A stretch of 64,000 bases of DNA from Eutreptiella sp. 'Long Island Sound 2002'. Lineage: Eukaryota; Euglenozoa; Euglenophyceae; Eutreptiales; Eutreptiaceae. Below the pieces are notes generated by a model. That model did no database searches and had not been told where the DNA came from. It saw nothing but the letters and a program-made list of their open reading frames with translations. Below are positions 10,032-20,555 of this stretch, one piece after another. Location of the stretch: the NCBI GenBank assembly GCA_964036045.1, contig OZ038399.1, forward strand, positions 24,312,044-24,376,043, written 5' to 3'. The position numbers and the translations under genes are program-made. Position 1 is the first letter of the stretch. The number at the start of each line of letters is the position of its first letter.

Positions 10032-13010
10032 ATGCGGCCTGCCACGGCGGTGCTGGTGGGGCTGGCCTTTGTGGTGGGGCTGCTCGCGGGGGCCCGCTTT
10101 GACACGAGACGCAAGGTCCACGAAAGTGTGAGCGGGCGGGATCATGCCAAGTCCCTCGAGGAGGCGATGCTGCAGGCCACCGGCAGCCGTCATGTGCTCG
10201 ATGCCGGCCTCATCGCCGCCCTGTCCGACTTCTTCAAGACATCTTCGTCCCACGAGCAACTGCTGCAGCGAGTCACTGCGGCCCCAGTCCCTGGCCCCAG
10301 CCCCGGCCCTGGCTCTGGTCGTGGCCCAGCCCCGACTCTGTCTGCCCTCGAGGCTCTGCCCGAATCTAAGCCCGAACGCCGGCCTGCCCGTGAGGCAGAC
10401 GCCGATGTTGCGACACCGCCCCACGTAGCCTCGACCCTGCCGCAGGTGTCGCAGGGGGAGGCAACGACTGAGGCCAGACCCGCCGGCCATTCCGAGAGGA
10501 GCGCGCGTGCACTCGCGGCAGCGCAGGCCCCGCCCCGTGCTGCGGGCCGCAAGCCCTTCAAGACCCTGGTGAATCCTAGCGAGCCCCCCGGCTACCAAGA
10601 GGGGCTGTCGGGCGCGCCGTACAACGCGTCTTGCGCCTTCGTCTCGGTCTTCAACACGGAAATGCACTTCACGTACTTTGCTGTCATGGTGTACACGATG
10701 CGCATGGTGGCGAAGAGCCGGTGCGACCTTGTGGCCGTCATAGACGCAAATGCCCACAGGTTGTGCGCCTCCTCAGATGTTGCCATTTTGTGTGGAGGCG
10801 TCCTGCAACTCGGACGGAGGGAGGGCACGAGGTGTTGTGCGGCCACAAGCCTGTTTTGGGCTGCGGTCACGATAGTCCCCTTGGAAGGAGATGAGGGGAG
10901 TCGGTCCGTCCAGAAAGTGGCTGGAACGGCCAATCCCCCAGCAATCGGCTTCCTTCTCGACCCCTGTTTGTACTTGTTGTACCGAACAGATACGGAGGTT
11001 TTGCCAGAATATTCAATTCGTGGCACGATTAGGGTCAAACTTTGCGCAAACGCAAAAAAAAATTAGCGCAAAAAATACGGTAAATTTCCACCCACAAGCC
11101 ACAAAAACGGCGGAAATTTCGCAAAATTAGACAATTAATTAATTGATTACGACTTTGATTAGGGGGTGTCTCATCACTGCCTGATTCTGCCTGGTCAATG
11201 TCTGTGGCACTCTTCACCTCCTGTGTCATATTCCGTGTGATAGACAGTACCAGGATCTATCCAGCGTTCACCAACAATTAAAAACATCCATGCAGAGAGC
11301 GCCAAGGTGAAGGCAATGCGCAAAAAAGCCTCACGCGAAGGTTTGTTTTCGCGGAAGTTAAACATAAAAATACACAACATTTCTGGCCACATGTGATGGT
11401 GTGGTCACGCAAAACGGGATATTCGCAAAAGGAACCGCAAAAAAAATTTCCATTTTGGGGGGCAAAATTGCTAAATATTAATAGTTTTGCAGCTTCGCAA
11501 AAAATTCGTAATTCAAATTTTTTCGTATTGGATCGGTACTTCCTTGGGATTTGCTTGTTGGCGCTGACTGGCGACTTTGCAACCTGCAATTTTGACCTGT
11601 CCTTTCTGCTTGTTGCCAGGGCTCTTCCGTTTCCTGGGTAACACTTATCTCATTTTGCAGTGGCAGGGGGCACCGGGCCAGTGTTGTACAGTGGGTGTTC
11701 CTGTTTTTCTTCTGTGCAATTGGTACCAATTCTGCTGCTGTTGAAGCTGGGCTGCACCACAACATGATGTTTTATAGGCGGCACGATTTCTGAGCTCGAC
11801 ACTGAGGACACATTCTTACTGCCTGACAGTGTGCTGTCATTTTGCAGTAGCAGGTGGCATAGAGTCGGCGTTGTACCATGTTTGTTCCTGTTGTTTTGTC
11901 GTGCGATTGTTTCAAGTTCTGCTGCTGTTGCAGCTGGGCTGCACCACAACATGATGTTTTATGGACAACACGATTTCTGAGCTTGCACACTGAGGATAAT
12001 CTTAGTGCCTGATGGTGTTTTGTCATTTTGCAGTTGCATGGGCCACAGAGTCAGTGTTGTACTATGGTTGTTCCTGGCTTTTAGTGCGATGTTTCCGAGG
12101 CATCTGTATGTACTAATTTGAGAAAATTTATTTGATTTGAGGCACTGGCCTGCAATTATCAGGGCAGGGGGCGTGCTACGCTGAAATGCAGATGGAGAGT
12201 TGTGCGATGTTTGCTTCTTTTTTTTTTTGGCCCTCTCTCCGTTGCAGGTGGATGCCAAAGTACACCGCTTTCCTCGAACGCTTCAAGGTCCTCTTGTTTC
12301 GGATCCGCCTGCCTACGGAAACCTACATCTCCCCCTTGTACTACAAGATCTACTGCTGGAAGCTTGTGCAGTGGGACGTGGTGGTCTTCTTGGACGGGGA
12401 CACGCTGGTCCGTGGGGAAGTGGACCACCTCGCCACGATGCCGGAAGGGTCCGGCAGCTGCCCCTTCGGCCACAAGCATCTGGACATGAACGACGGCGTA
12501 TTTGTGCTGTCCCCCGGGCACCGCCACTTCGACACTCTTCTGGCGGTGTCCTCCAAGATGTCACAACTGACCAACGGGTGGCAGAACATCGACCGAGGCA
12601 TCCACATCCCCGTCCCGAAGGGGGTGCCCGCGTTCAACTCGAAGGCCATCAGCTTCTCCGAGCAGCCGATGGTGCAGTGGTTTTTCGAGCGGGTGCGCCG
12701 GAAGGACCCCTGCAACCTCCCGGCGGTGCGCTACAACTGCCTCATCCAGTTCGACCGGTGCGACGGCGACGCGTTCTCGCGCGTCATCCACTTCGCGGGG
12801 TTCCTGAAGCCCCTGAACCGGTACCAGAAGTTCAACGGCTCGTGGCCGGCCCCGCCCGACGTGCTCAGCCCGTACGAGGAGGTGCTGGTGGACGGGATCT
12901 ACGGGGCGAAGACCAGCCTCCCCGGCCGCAAGCCCGGCAAGATTGAGGGGCTCGTGCGGTTGTGGTTCCGGACGTACGAACGTGTGTACCCGGCGCTGGT
13001 AACGGCTTGA
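10032..13010 (+). CDS. GT8-like type II membrane glycosyltransferase, two exons
   Basis: Predicted nucleotide-sugar-dependent retaining transferase acting in the Golgi lumen. Exon 1 is 10032-10759 and exon 2 is 12248-13010. The donor (CACAG|GTTGTG) and acceptor (CGTTGCAG|G) join two bases of a codon to one, giving a continuous 496-residue frame. Residues about 5-20 form a transmembrane anchor (ATAVLVGLAFVVGLLAG). Residues about 80-190 are a Pro/Ala-rich stem. The catalytic domain starts near residue 197. D292-G293-D294 (FLDGDTLV) is the DxD metal/sugar-nucleotide motif; NDGVFVLSP follows; HFAGFLKPL at residue 424 is the typical GT8 H-x-x-G-x-x-KP motif. I chose the ATG at 10032 because it starts directly before the anchor; an in-frame ATG at 9861 would add 57 residues. 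It sits between the two long duplicated segments. Substrate unknown. GT8 assignment is strong; glycogenin-like or galactinol-synthase-like subgrouping is not possible by eye. Confidence 0.88.
11030..11600. repeat. AT-rich island rich in CGCAAAA words
   Basis: A low-GC stretch inside a GC-rich gene, with many copies of CGCAAAA or its complement set in A/T runs. Similar islands lie at about 22140-22300 and 23140-23300. They look like insertions of one AT-rich repeat class, but ends and duplicated target sites could not be found. Confidence 0.5.
11590..12090 (+). repeat. 185-bp tandem repeat inside the GT8 intron, about 2.7 copies
   Basis: The word CATTTTGCAG recurs near 11652, 11836 and 12022. 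It is followed each time by a matching stretch with GTTGTAC, then (in the first two copies) CTGCTGCTGTTG, GCTGGGCTGCACCACAAC and ATGATGTTTTAT; the third copy breaks off earlier. Each unit carries a pyrimidine-rich tract ending in TTTTGCAG, which resembles a 3' splice site, so the array multiplies potential acceptors upstream of the real one at 12247. Confidence 0.85.
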
Positions 13011-14060
13011 CCCCCTCCCCCGCCGCCGACTGAACAGAAAGGCTGACAGGGACAAGGGACGCCGCGGGGGACGGACGCTGCAATTGTGAGCCCTGGGACA
13101 AACGTTCCATCCTCACCCGACTAAACTGCCCGGCCCCCCAAAAGGGTCACCCGAAAGATGTGGCACTGAACGCCCATTGTGGTACACACTAACCAACCAG
13201 CGTTCGTGGACCCCCCCCCCCCCTGGGGGGGGGCTCCATGCCTCCCCCGGGGGGGGGGGCAGGAAGGAGCACCCGTAACTCCCCACCCCCCTCCACACAT
13301 CTTCGCATGAATTTGACCCCTCCCCCCTTGGAGGGAGGGGGGTGGTGGCGGGAAAGGGGAGGGGCTGTGGGGAGGGGAGCAGAGGGAAAAGGGGGCGCCG
13401 CTGACACGCAAACGGCACACCATGCCACATTCAGCACAGCCCCAACACACCAACTACTGGGCTCCGCGAACGCGGAAACGACACCAGCAAGCGCACCGGC
13501 CGCAGCGGCCGACAGAAAGTAGCGACCCGACGCAACATGCGAAGGGAAGAACGGGTGACCGTCCAGGGCCCCGTAACGGAGCAACAACCAGACGGAATGT
13601 CACACAGGGGGTTGTGTCGTTTGTAGACACTGTCTGCTGCAAGTAGACGTGGTCTGCTTGTTGCAGACACTGTGGACACGTTGGAGACGCGAAGAGACAA
13701 CATTGAGGAAGGGGGTACAAGGCCCCCTTCGCAAAATGGGTGCACCGACAACCCGTGCAATTGGGGATGGCGGTCCGTAGTCTGTAGACATGGTCTGTGA
13801 CAATTGCATGCGGTCTGTGGGCACCGTCGGCATATTGCAGATGAGCTGTTTGTTGCTTGGTAAGGCGTGGAGCCCCTTAACTCATGGCACCAATTGCGTT
13901 TGAGGCCGAATCACCCGGAATCAGGGGGCGTTGGGTGGGGTGGGGGGGGGGGGCAGGGGCAGCTTTGTGCATCTTGTCCCACAGCGTTTAGCTTTGAGCT
14001 CTTAGGCGGTATGCGCGCCCTAACCTTTAGAGTCCCAGAGCCCCGCATGCGGTCTGTGGA
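13011..14060. other. Downstream flank of GT8 gene with C/G runs, no gene
   Basis: No coding exon seen. 13209-13258 holds a C14 run, then runs of 9 and 11 G with a C5 between, able to fold into G:C hairpins; 13315-13345 is another pyrimidine/purine inverted tract. 13620-13830 carries imperfect repeats of GTCTG and GCAGACACTGT. Another G-run lies at 13941. Confidence 0.6.
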
Positions 14061-14393
14061 TCCGGGGATCATAGCCCAATGGCCGAAGCAGAGGTAGGGA
14101 CAGAGAACAAGCCGGTGGTTTCGAGAGGGAAGGGAACGGGATCAACCCAGCAACGAAGGCATGTGGTGGCAGAAGTGCCTGCCACAGATATGGCGTGTTG
14201 AGGGTCCAGAATTGGTGAGTGTCGTATGGCAGGGCTTACTGGGGCGAAATGGTGGCGCTGCACAACTGCAGAGCCTGGACACGGACATTGCTACTTTTCT
14301 TTTATCCGGAACTCGTGGCATGTGCCAGTAGTGCGCCCTCCTTCGCTGCGTGGCTGCGAGCAGAACACCGCCGAACCAGGGTAGATGACAGAG

Positions 14394-14466
14394 GTCTACT
14401 TAGCTCAGCTGGAAGAGCAGTGGAAGGTAGAGTCAAGAAGCCGCCGGTTCGATTCTGGGAGTAAAC
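14394..14466 (+). tRNA. tRNA-Tyr-like sequence, probably a SINE head or pseudo-tRNA
   Basis: A 73-nt cloverleaf can be drawn. The acceptor stem GTCTACT pairs with AGTAAAC except at one position; the D stem GCTC/GAGC is perfect; the T arm GCCGG-TTCGATT-CTGGG has one mismatch. Box A (TAGCTCAGCTGG) is a perfect match and box B (GGTTCGATTC) nearly so. The anticodon stem is poor and position 33 is G rather than U; the loop reads AGGTAGA, so the anticodon would be GTA (Tyr). Because the same head precedes shared body sequence elsewhere in this cluster, a retroposed SINE head is likelier than a functional tRNA. Confidence 0.55.
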
Positions 14467-15626
14467 CTCTGATCTTGGATGGATGTGGTGCAACCGTGAC
14501 GCATGAGGAAGGCAGAGGATGCTGCAACAACTTGCAACACTGGGCATGGGTCATCACATTTTTGCACGCATCTGATGCAGCGTTGGTGCAGGCCACTCCG
14601 GTCCCGGGATGAAGTGGTGCCAACCGTACCCCACCGGGAAGGCAGCGGAGATAGCTGCACCAACTTGCAACACATCGGTTCGGATCACCACATTGTTGCG
14701 TGCATCTGATGCAGCCTTGGACATTAGCCGCTTTTCGTGTTATCTGGAACTCGTGGCACAACAGCGATGTTTGGCCACAACTACTCGCAATACTGGGCTC
14801 GGATCACCACTGTTTTTCATGCATCTGCTTGTGTTATCCGGAACTGGCACCTGCCTGCGTCCCTAGATGTGTGTACAGTCAATCAGGCATGCGCGACCAA
14901 GAGCCGCGGGGCAGCACACAAGGGGAGGCGATGTGAAGGCCGGCCCAACCAAGAGTATGAGGGTCAGCCTTGGACATTGGCTGCTTTTCGTGTTATCCGG
15001 AACTCGTGGCACGTGCTATAGTAGTGCGCCCTCCTTCGGTGAGTGGCTGCGAGGGACCGTCAGTATACAACCCAACAACGGCTGTCTGGTGGGGGCGGCA
15101 TGGAGTATGACGCTCACATGGAGTATCACGCCCGGTACGTCGCACGTTGAAGGTCCAGAATTGGTGATTGTCGTATGGCAGGGCCTACTGGGGCGACATG
15201 GTGGCGCCGCACAACTGCAGAGCCTGGACACTGAGATTTGCTGCTTTTCTCGTTATCCGGTACTCGTGGCATGTTGGCAGTAGTGGCTGCGAGGGACACC
15301 TATACCGCCGAGTGTAGTAGTGAGCCCTCCTTCAGTGGCTGCGAGGGACCGTCAGGATAAAGCCCAATAACGGCTGTCTGGTGGGGCCGGCATGGAGTAT
15401 CACGCTCAGATTTGCCCGGTACATGGCACATTGAAGGTCCAGAATTGGTGACTGTCGTATGGCAGGGCCTACTGGGGCGAAATGGTGGCGCCGCACAACT
15501 GCAGAGCCTGGACACGGAGATTTGCTGCTTTTCTCGTTATCCAGAACTGGTGGCACGTGCCAGCAGTCCCTTCGCTGCATGGCAGAGAGAGATGCGTATA
15601 CCGCCGAGCCCGCATATTTGGCAGTC

Positions 15627-15694
15627 GCCGACTTAGCTCAGCATCAAGAGCACTGGGCGTTAAGTCCAGGTCACCCCGGTTCGCGGGAGGCGGC
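15627..15694 (+). other. Degenerate tRNA-like SINE head
   Basis: Starts GCCGACTTAGCTCAG, as eukaryotic tRNA-Tyr genes do, and carries box-B-like CGGTTCG. The anticodon stem CTGGG/TCCAG is intact with loop CGTTAAG, lacking U33. The T arm is truncated. It is followed by the same body module as the other heads. Confidence 0.55.
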
Positions 15695-15890
15695 TACATG
15701 TGAAAATAACCATGTCACATGAGGGAGGTGGCGTGATTCCGCTGCAACGACTTCCAATACTGGGCTCGGATCACCACTGTTTTGCATGCATCTGCTGCTG
15801 AAAGAGCTGCAACTACTTGCGACACTGGGCTCGGATCACCACCTTTTGGTCCCGCCGCAGAATCCCGCCGCACCAACATTATTTGCAGAG

Positions 15891-16003
15891 GCCGACTGAG
15901 CTCAGCTGCAAAAGCACCGGAGCTCAGCTGCAAAAGCACCGGAGCTCAACTGCAAAAGCACCGGACGCCAGGTCCAAAGTTCCCCGGTGCGACTGGCCGG
16001 TGC
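15891..16003 (+). other. tRNA-like SINE head with tripled 22-bp A-box segment
   Basis: The head begins GCCGACTGAGCTCAGCTG. A 22-bp segment (AGCTCAGCTGC then AAAAGCACCGG) is present three times in a row at 15899-15964, the third with one base changed, before the sequence continues into GCCAGGTCC and a body module. Triplication of the box A region inside a SINE head is unusual. Confidence 0.6.
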
Positions 16004-16129
16004 AACGGTGACCCATGAGGCAGGCAGTCGGATGCGCTGACTATTTTGCAACAGGGGACATGGATCACCACCTTTTTGCGTACATCTGATGCCGCTCTGG
16101 TGCAGGCCACTCCGGTCTCTGGTACGTGC

Positions 16130-16236
16130 CACTGTTTCAGTGGTTCTCTGTCCTGCAAGCCCAGAGTCTTCTGATGACCTCCTGCAACGGAAGCGCTGTG
16201 CATGGCCTGTGATTGCATCCACATTGGTGCGCGGCT
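16130..16236 (+). repeat. 107-bp direct repeat flanking duplicated segment copy 2 (left)
   Basis: This stretch (from CACTGTTTCAGTGG to the edge of copy 2) recurs at 21323-21429 at about 93% identity by eye. The two copies bracket the whole of the second long duplicated segment plus about 770 bp. Confidence 0.85.
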
Positions 16237-18676
16237 GCAGCCCTGGCAGCGCTGTCAGGGGGTGTGCACGCCACGGGGGCAGCTCGCCGCGGGCGTGAGC
16301 AGTGGGACAGCCATTGCAATCTGACCTACAAATTGCCATCCCTCGTGCCATCCCCCGCGCCCCCTCACAAAGGACGGTGACCAACCGAAGCAGGTCTCAG
16401 ACCCGAGCCGGACCGCACCGTAACCGACCGGCCGTTACGGAGCCCCGTTTGTTGGAGGCCACGCCAGAATGCGATGCTTCGGCTGAGGGAGGATCGATGG
16501 TGTTCCGTGGGCTCCAGCTGACCCGCAGCGGGGGAGGTGGGCGATCTGATGGGGGTCGCGCTTTGTGTAGGTACCCTCCGTGTGCCCTCCCGCGGGTGCA
16601 CGCGACACAATCACGGGTGCGACCCATCCGCAACGGGTCGCACTGTCCCACAGGCTGTGCCTGTTTCCTTTTGAAAGGCGTGTCTGTGAACGGCGTGAGC
16701 GAAAGTCAGAGGACGCCAGCCCCCCCTTTGCCCGCCGGCAAACCCACTCCACATTGAGAGTCCACCCGCCCCCCGCCCCGATTCTGTGCCCTGATTCGGT
16801 TTCGGCGGTCCCGTTCAACAACGCACTGGTCACAGTGTCTTATGTGGACAAGCCTTGGATCGCCCCCTGGGACGCGTTTCGCACTTCTGGTCACAACAGG
16901 TCTCGCCTACGGGCCTTCACAGATCTGTTGCTTTTTGGCCAAGCCTCAGTTACACATCCTGAAGTGCCGACCGATGCACAGCCCCTCTGCTCTCGTGTAC
17001 TCGGTGCACTGAGCTCACACATTCTACAGAGGGCAGGGACCCTCCTCCCCCCTCCCCCCCTGTGTACCACTCCTGGAAAACCCAGGAAACCATCCCCGGT
17101 TTTGTTGCCCCGATTTGCTAGAGATTTCTCTCCGATTTGCGGGGCGGGTTGCGAGAGCCTTTGATATGTCGACGGGATGGAGTGTTCTCGCCCCCGCAGG
17201 AGCTCATCGAGACGCACTGTTGTTCGGGAGGGTGGTACTGTTGGTCAAGGGGTAGGGGCGGTTTGAGGTGTTAGGGCCAGGTGACAGTGGGGTAGAGACC
17301 CGGGACCTGCACCAAATCGTGCCTCAAACAGGCGGCGAGTTTGAGAGGGCGCGGTTCAGGCAGGAGTGCGGTGGCGACTCGCATACAGGAGTCTCCGTGT
17401 TTCTGTTATTGCGGCACCTTCCGCAAGGGACATCAGGGAGCATCAGAAGCCTGTCCATCCGAATGATGGGTGGGCTCAGGCTGGCGTAGTGCGGAGAGTG
17501 GTCTCGACACCTTCGGAATCCACTGTTCCGGGTCGGCCACGAAATCGCATGCCGGCCTTTGGCGCAGCTGAAGCTGTGCTGTGTGAGCAGTGTGTTGAGA
17601 GTGTGTAATCGCCTTGTTTTTGGACCCCCACTTCAGTCAGGGCTGTCCTTAACAGTAACAAAAGCACCTTTGTTCCATTGCCGATAAGCACCAGTTCATC
17701 CCAAACCACCATCGGTTAATCTGACGGCTACTTGCAACGTCTGACAACTACTTGATTCCGCTGTCGCCAGTGCGTGACGGTTCCCCTCCTTCACTTTCGC
17801 CAACTGACCGGTCCCTTTCTTGAAATGCCGTGTAACCGAAACGAAACGTTCCTCCCACTCGATGGAGTCGCTAGGGAATGCCGAAGGCAGTCCAGTGGCC
17901 CGACAACGACGCGAAACACCCAACGACGGCCTCCAACGGCACCCCCGGACTGCCATGTGCTAACCGAAAGGCTGATCTGCAGATGAAGCTGGCGCCGTCG
18001 GTGCAGCGTTTGGAGCTAAAGGCATTGCTCGGTAATGCGAGCGAGACGGAGGGTGGATCGACGTTCCGTTCCCGGCCATTCTTGGCGGAACGGGACTCAG
18101 GAGGAGGTTGAAGTGCAGCGGCAAAGAGGTGCTGTTGAATACGCGAGGCTCGGGACGTGCACCACGTACATCACCCGCGAGAGAGAGGAATGCGGGCCGT
18201 AGTGCAAGGGGGTTCTGGAGACGATGTTCCGAAGGGGCACTGCGGTGTGAGGCAGTCGTGGAAGAGCGCGGGGAGGTTACCGATACCTGGGCCGAGGGGG
18301 TCCGGCAGCAGCAGGCAGTCCTTGCGTGCATCGTGTGTGTGCCGTGTGTGCCCCGTGCATGGCGCCAGAACAATCGACAGGGCGTGGGTGGGTGGTGGTC
18401 AAATGCCTCGAGAAGAGAAGTGGATGTGGCGGTGGATGAGCACAGCAATGGCATGGACGCGACCAACTGGAACCCACTGGACATGCCCCATCAACAGACA
18501 CATAGTCCCCCAGAGTCTAACCTGCAGGCGAAGTCGAACTTTCACTTTTGGGGGGGGGTCTATGGGGCGTTTGAGCCGGGGAAAAGGGGTTTGGTTTAGG
18601 GTTAGTCTGAGATGAAACAGATAGTCCCGCAAATAGCCGGCCTTGGGGAGCGGCGTCACTGTTTGTTGTGTTTGGT

Positions 18677-18716
<40 letters not shown>

Positions 18717-20555
18717 GAAGAATAGTGATGGCAGTCAGGCCAACGACGGCGTTTGGGTAAACCAGGTAATCAACAGCAATTGGACCGTAGTCGACGGCGG
18801 TTGGAGGAGCACTGCCTGTGGAATCCGATGCCGAGGGCGGTTTTGTCGGCAGCTGTAATGGAATGCGCGTATTGATGAGCTTTGGAGCTGCCTGCAGCAT
18901 TGGATACCAGGGGCTGCGGGTCCCTGGGAACACCTGTGAGTGCGGCCTAATCGCCACAACATAGAGTGCGAGTCACCGTGAATGATGATTTTCACTGCTG
19001 TGTGCATGCGAGGTGCTGTGTCGGTGTTTGCATGGGAAACTGGAAGAAGGATTGTCCCTTCATCCTGGATCCGATGCCCCATGCGGCAGGGCTGTCCGTA
19101 GATACCCGGATTCCTTTTTCCCCTTACTCAAGATGCAGTTCCATTGCTGAAGGACGGCCCTCTGGTCTGCAATTCCGGGCCAACTGCTGGCGCTTAACCA
19201 CCAACCACTGAACATTAACCGCCAACCGCCTGTATCCATCCCACCGCATACCCTTACGCCTGTTCTACCAATAATTCAGGACTTTTCACCCCTAGAATGA
19301 CAGTCATTTTGCCATGACCGTGATTTTGCCAGCATTGCTGCTTGTCATTGTTCCTGTGACGCAGGAGTTGTGGTTGGGTGGATCACCCAACACCCCAGCA
19401 TACGTACGCACTTTGTCCCCACCCTTTACACCTCCAGAGTCCATACATACCCTTTGAGGGGATGCAAGCCATGGAGTAAGTTTGGATAGCTGGGATTAGA
19501 TACTTCTCCAGACTAGGCTGAATTTGATGTGCTTTTCTGTTCTTGAAACCCAGAACACAGGGCTGTATGTTTACGAGTTGGTTGTCTCTCCAGTCTTGCT
19601 TTTAACAAGCAAAGCCTCGTACAGCAGTAGTGCAGATGAGATCAAGTCTCCAAAGGCGCCAGCAGGAGAGGTGGTGGTGAAGGGAATTTTGAGGGTTTGG
19701 TGTGAGGGGCACTGGACGGAGCTGTAAGACAAAGCCAGTCTGAGAAGCACAACAGTGACAACACCAATCTGTCAAACACAAGCGGGCACACCAAGTCAAA
19801 TCACACATGCAGCACTAGTCAAGGCAAGTAGGAACACAGATTTGCGGAGCACACGTGTTGCAAACAGTGGCAACAACAGCAGCACTACAAAGTCAGGAAA
19901 TGAGGACTGGCCGTCACTGCCGCAGGCTATTCCGATGATCATCTCCTGCTAAAAGTGCTGGGAATTGACTGCTTGGTGTTTGCATCCTGATCCCGCCACC
20001 GATTGGAATGTGTGCCGTGCAATTACCCATCTCATGTGCATGCAATTATCTGCGTCAGCAATAGAAAAGGTTAAGTCGGAACTCCCGTCTGCAGGGCGGC
20101 AGGTGCAGTTGATATAATGATAACACAATGAATGATACAGCCCCCGGACAATTCTTAGCACATTGTCAAGTCAGACTGTAGAGTGTATGTTAGAAGTTGT
20201 GCCTTTTTTTTTTTGGTATAAATGTGAGTACCCCAAAATTACACAGTTGAGCAATTGGGAGGGGGGGCTGTAGGCGCAAGTACAAAAAAATTGTATTGCC
20301 AAGTACTGAAAAAAAGGGATACTCACATGCACCAACACAACAAAAAAACAAGACGTACGATTTTTTGTTTTATCATGAGCACAAAAAAAAATCCCTTGCC
20401 TTTAGTGTACAAAAGACTGGGCCTTACCATTAGAACGCAAAAAATTGCTCAACCTTACACTGACAAGAATTAATTGTTCTTACAGCAAAAAAAAAAAACT
20501 TTTAATCTTTGATTGAAGGTTCTCTACTGTGGGGACCCCTAGATGGCAAGGGTTA
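16235..20555 (+). repeat. Long duplicated segment, copy 2 (two internal losses)
   Basis: Direct repeat of 4332-9140. Offsets between copies are constant over kilobases (11,903, then 11,820 after the 83-bp loss, 11,826 after a 6-bp gain near 18170, and 11,398 after the 428-bp loss), so the alignment is essentially colinear. A further gain near 20458-20480 is present just before the right edge. No intact protein-coding gene is supported in either copy. Confidence 0.93.
18681..18714. repeat. CA dinucleotide microsatellite (copy 2)
   Basis: Counterpart of the CA run at 7282-7315, of similar length in the second copy of the duplicated segment. Confidence 0.97.

Larger units (their letters stand above)
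10760..12247 (+). other. Intron of the GT8-like gene
   Basis: A 1488-bp GT-AG intron defined by exact frame continuity of the flanking exons and by loss of protein similarity after 10759. It contains an AT-rich island at about 11030-11600 with repeated CGCAAAA words, unlike the GC-rich exons, and three tandem copies of a 185-bp unit. Confidence 0.85.
14200..16130 (+). repeat. Cluster of tRNA-Tyr-derived SINE-like modules
   Basis: Several module types alternate. One (starting GGTCCAGAATTGGTGA and running through GCACAACTGCAGAGCCTGG to a CTTTT...ATCCGGAACTCGTGGCA-like end) occurs at about 14206-14353, 15149-15300 and 15437-15600, with partial copies near 14717 and 14969. A second module (CAACTTGCAACACTGGGC, then GATCACCAC, then GCATCTGATGC) occurs near 14520, 14655, 14775, 15740, 15800 and 16040. 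Three tRNA-like heads precede copies of the second module. The architecture fits tRNA-headed SINEs inserted into one another or amplified in place. No protein coding is evident. Confidence 0.75.

Noticed and set aside
9999-10757. 252-codon minus-strand frame opposite GT8 exon 1
   Set aside because: A shadow of the GC-rich coding strand; the plus strand has the anchor, the splice phase agreement and domain similarity.
15627-15694. Functional suppressor tRNA (anticodon TTA)
   Set aside because: U33 is missing, the D-loop region is altered, the T arm is truncated, and the sequence is joined to a repeated SINE body.
4332-20555. The long direct repeats as LTRs of a giant retrotransposon
   Set aside because: Ends are not TG...CA, no target-site duplication or primer-binding site was seen, the interval carries a host-type spliced glycosyltransferase, and no element proteins lie between the copies.
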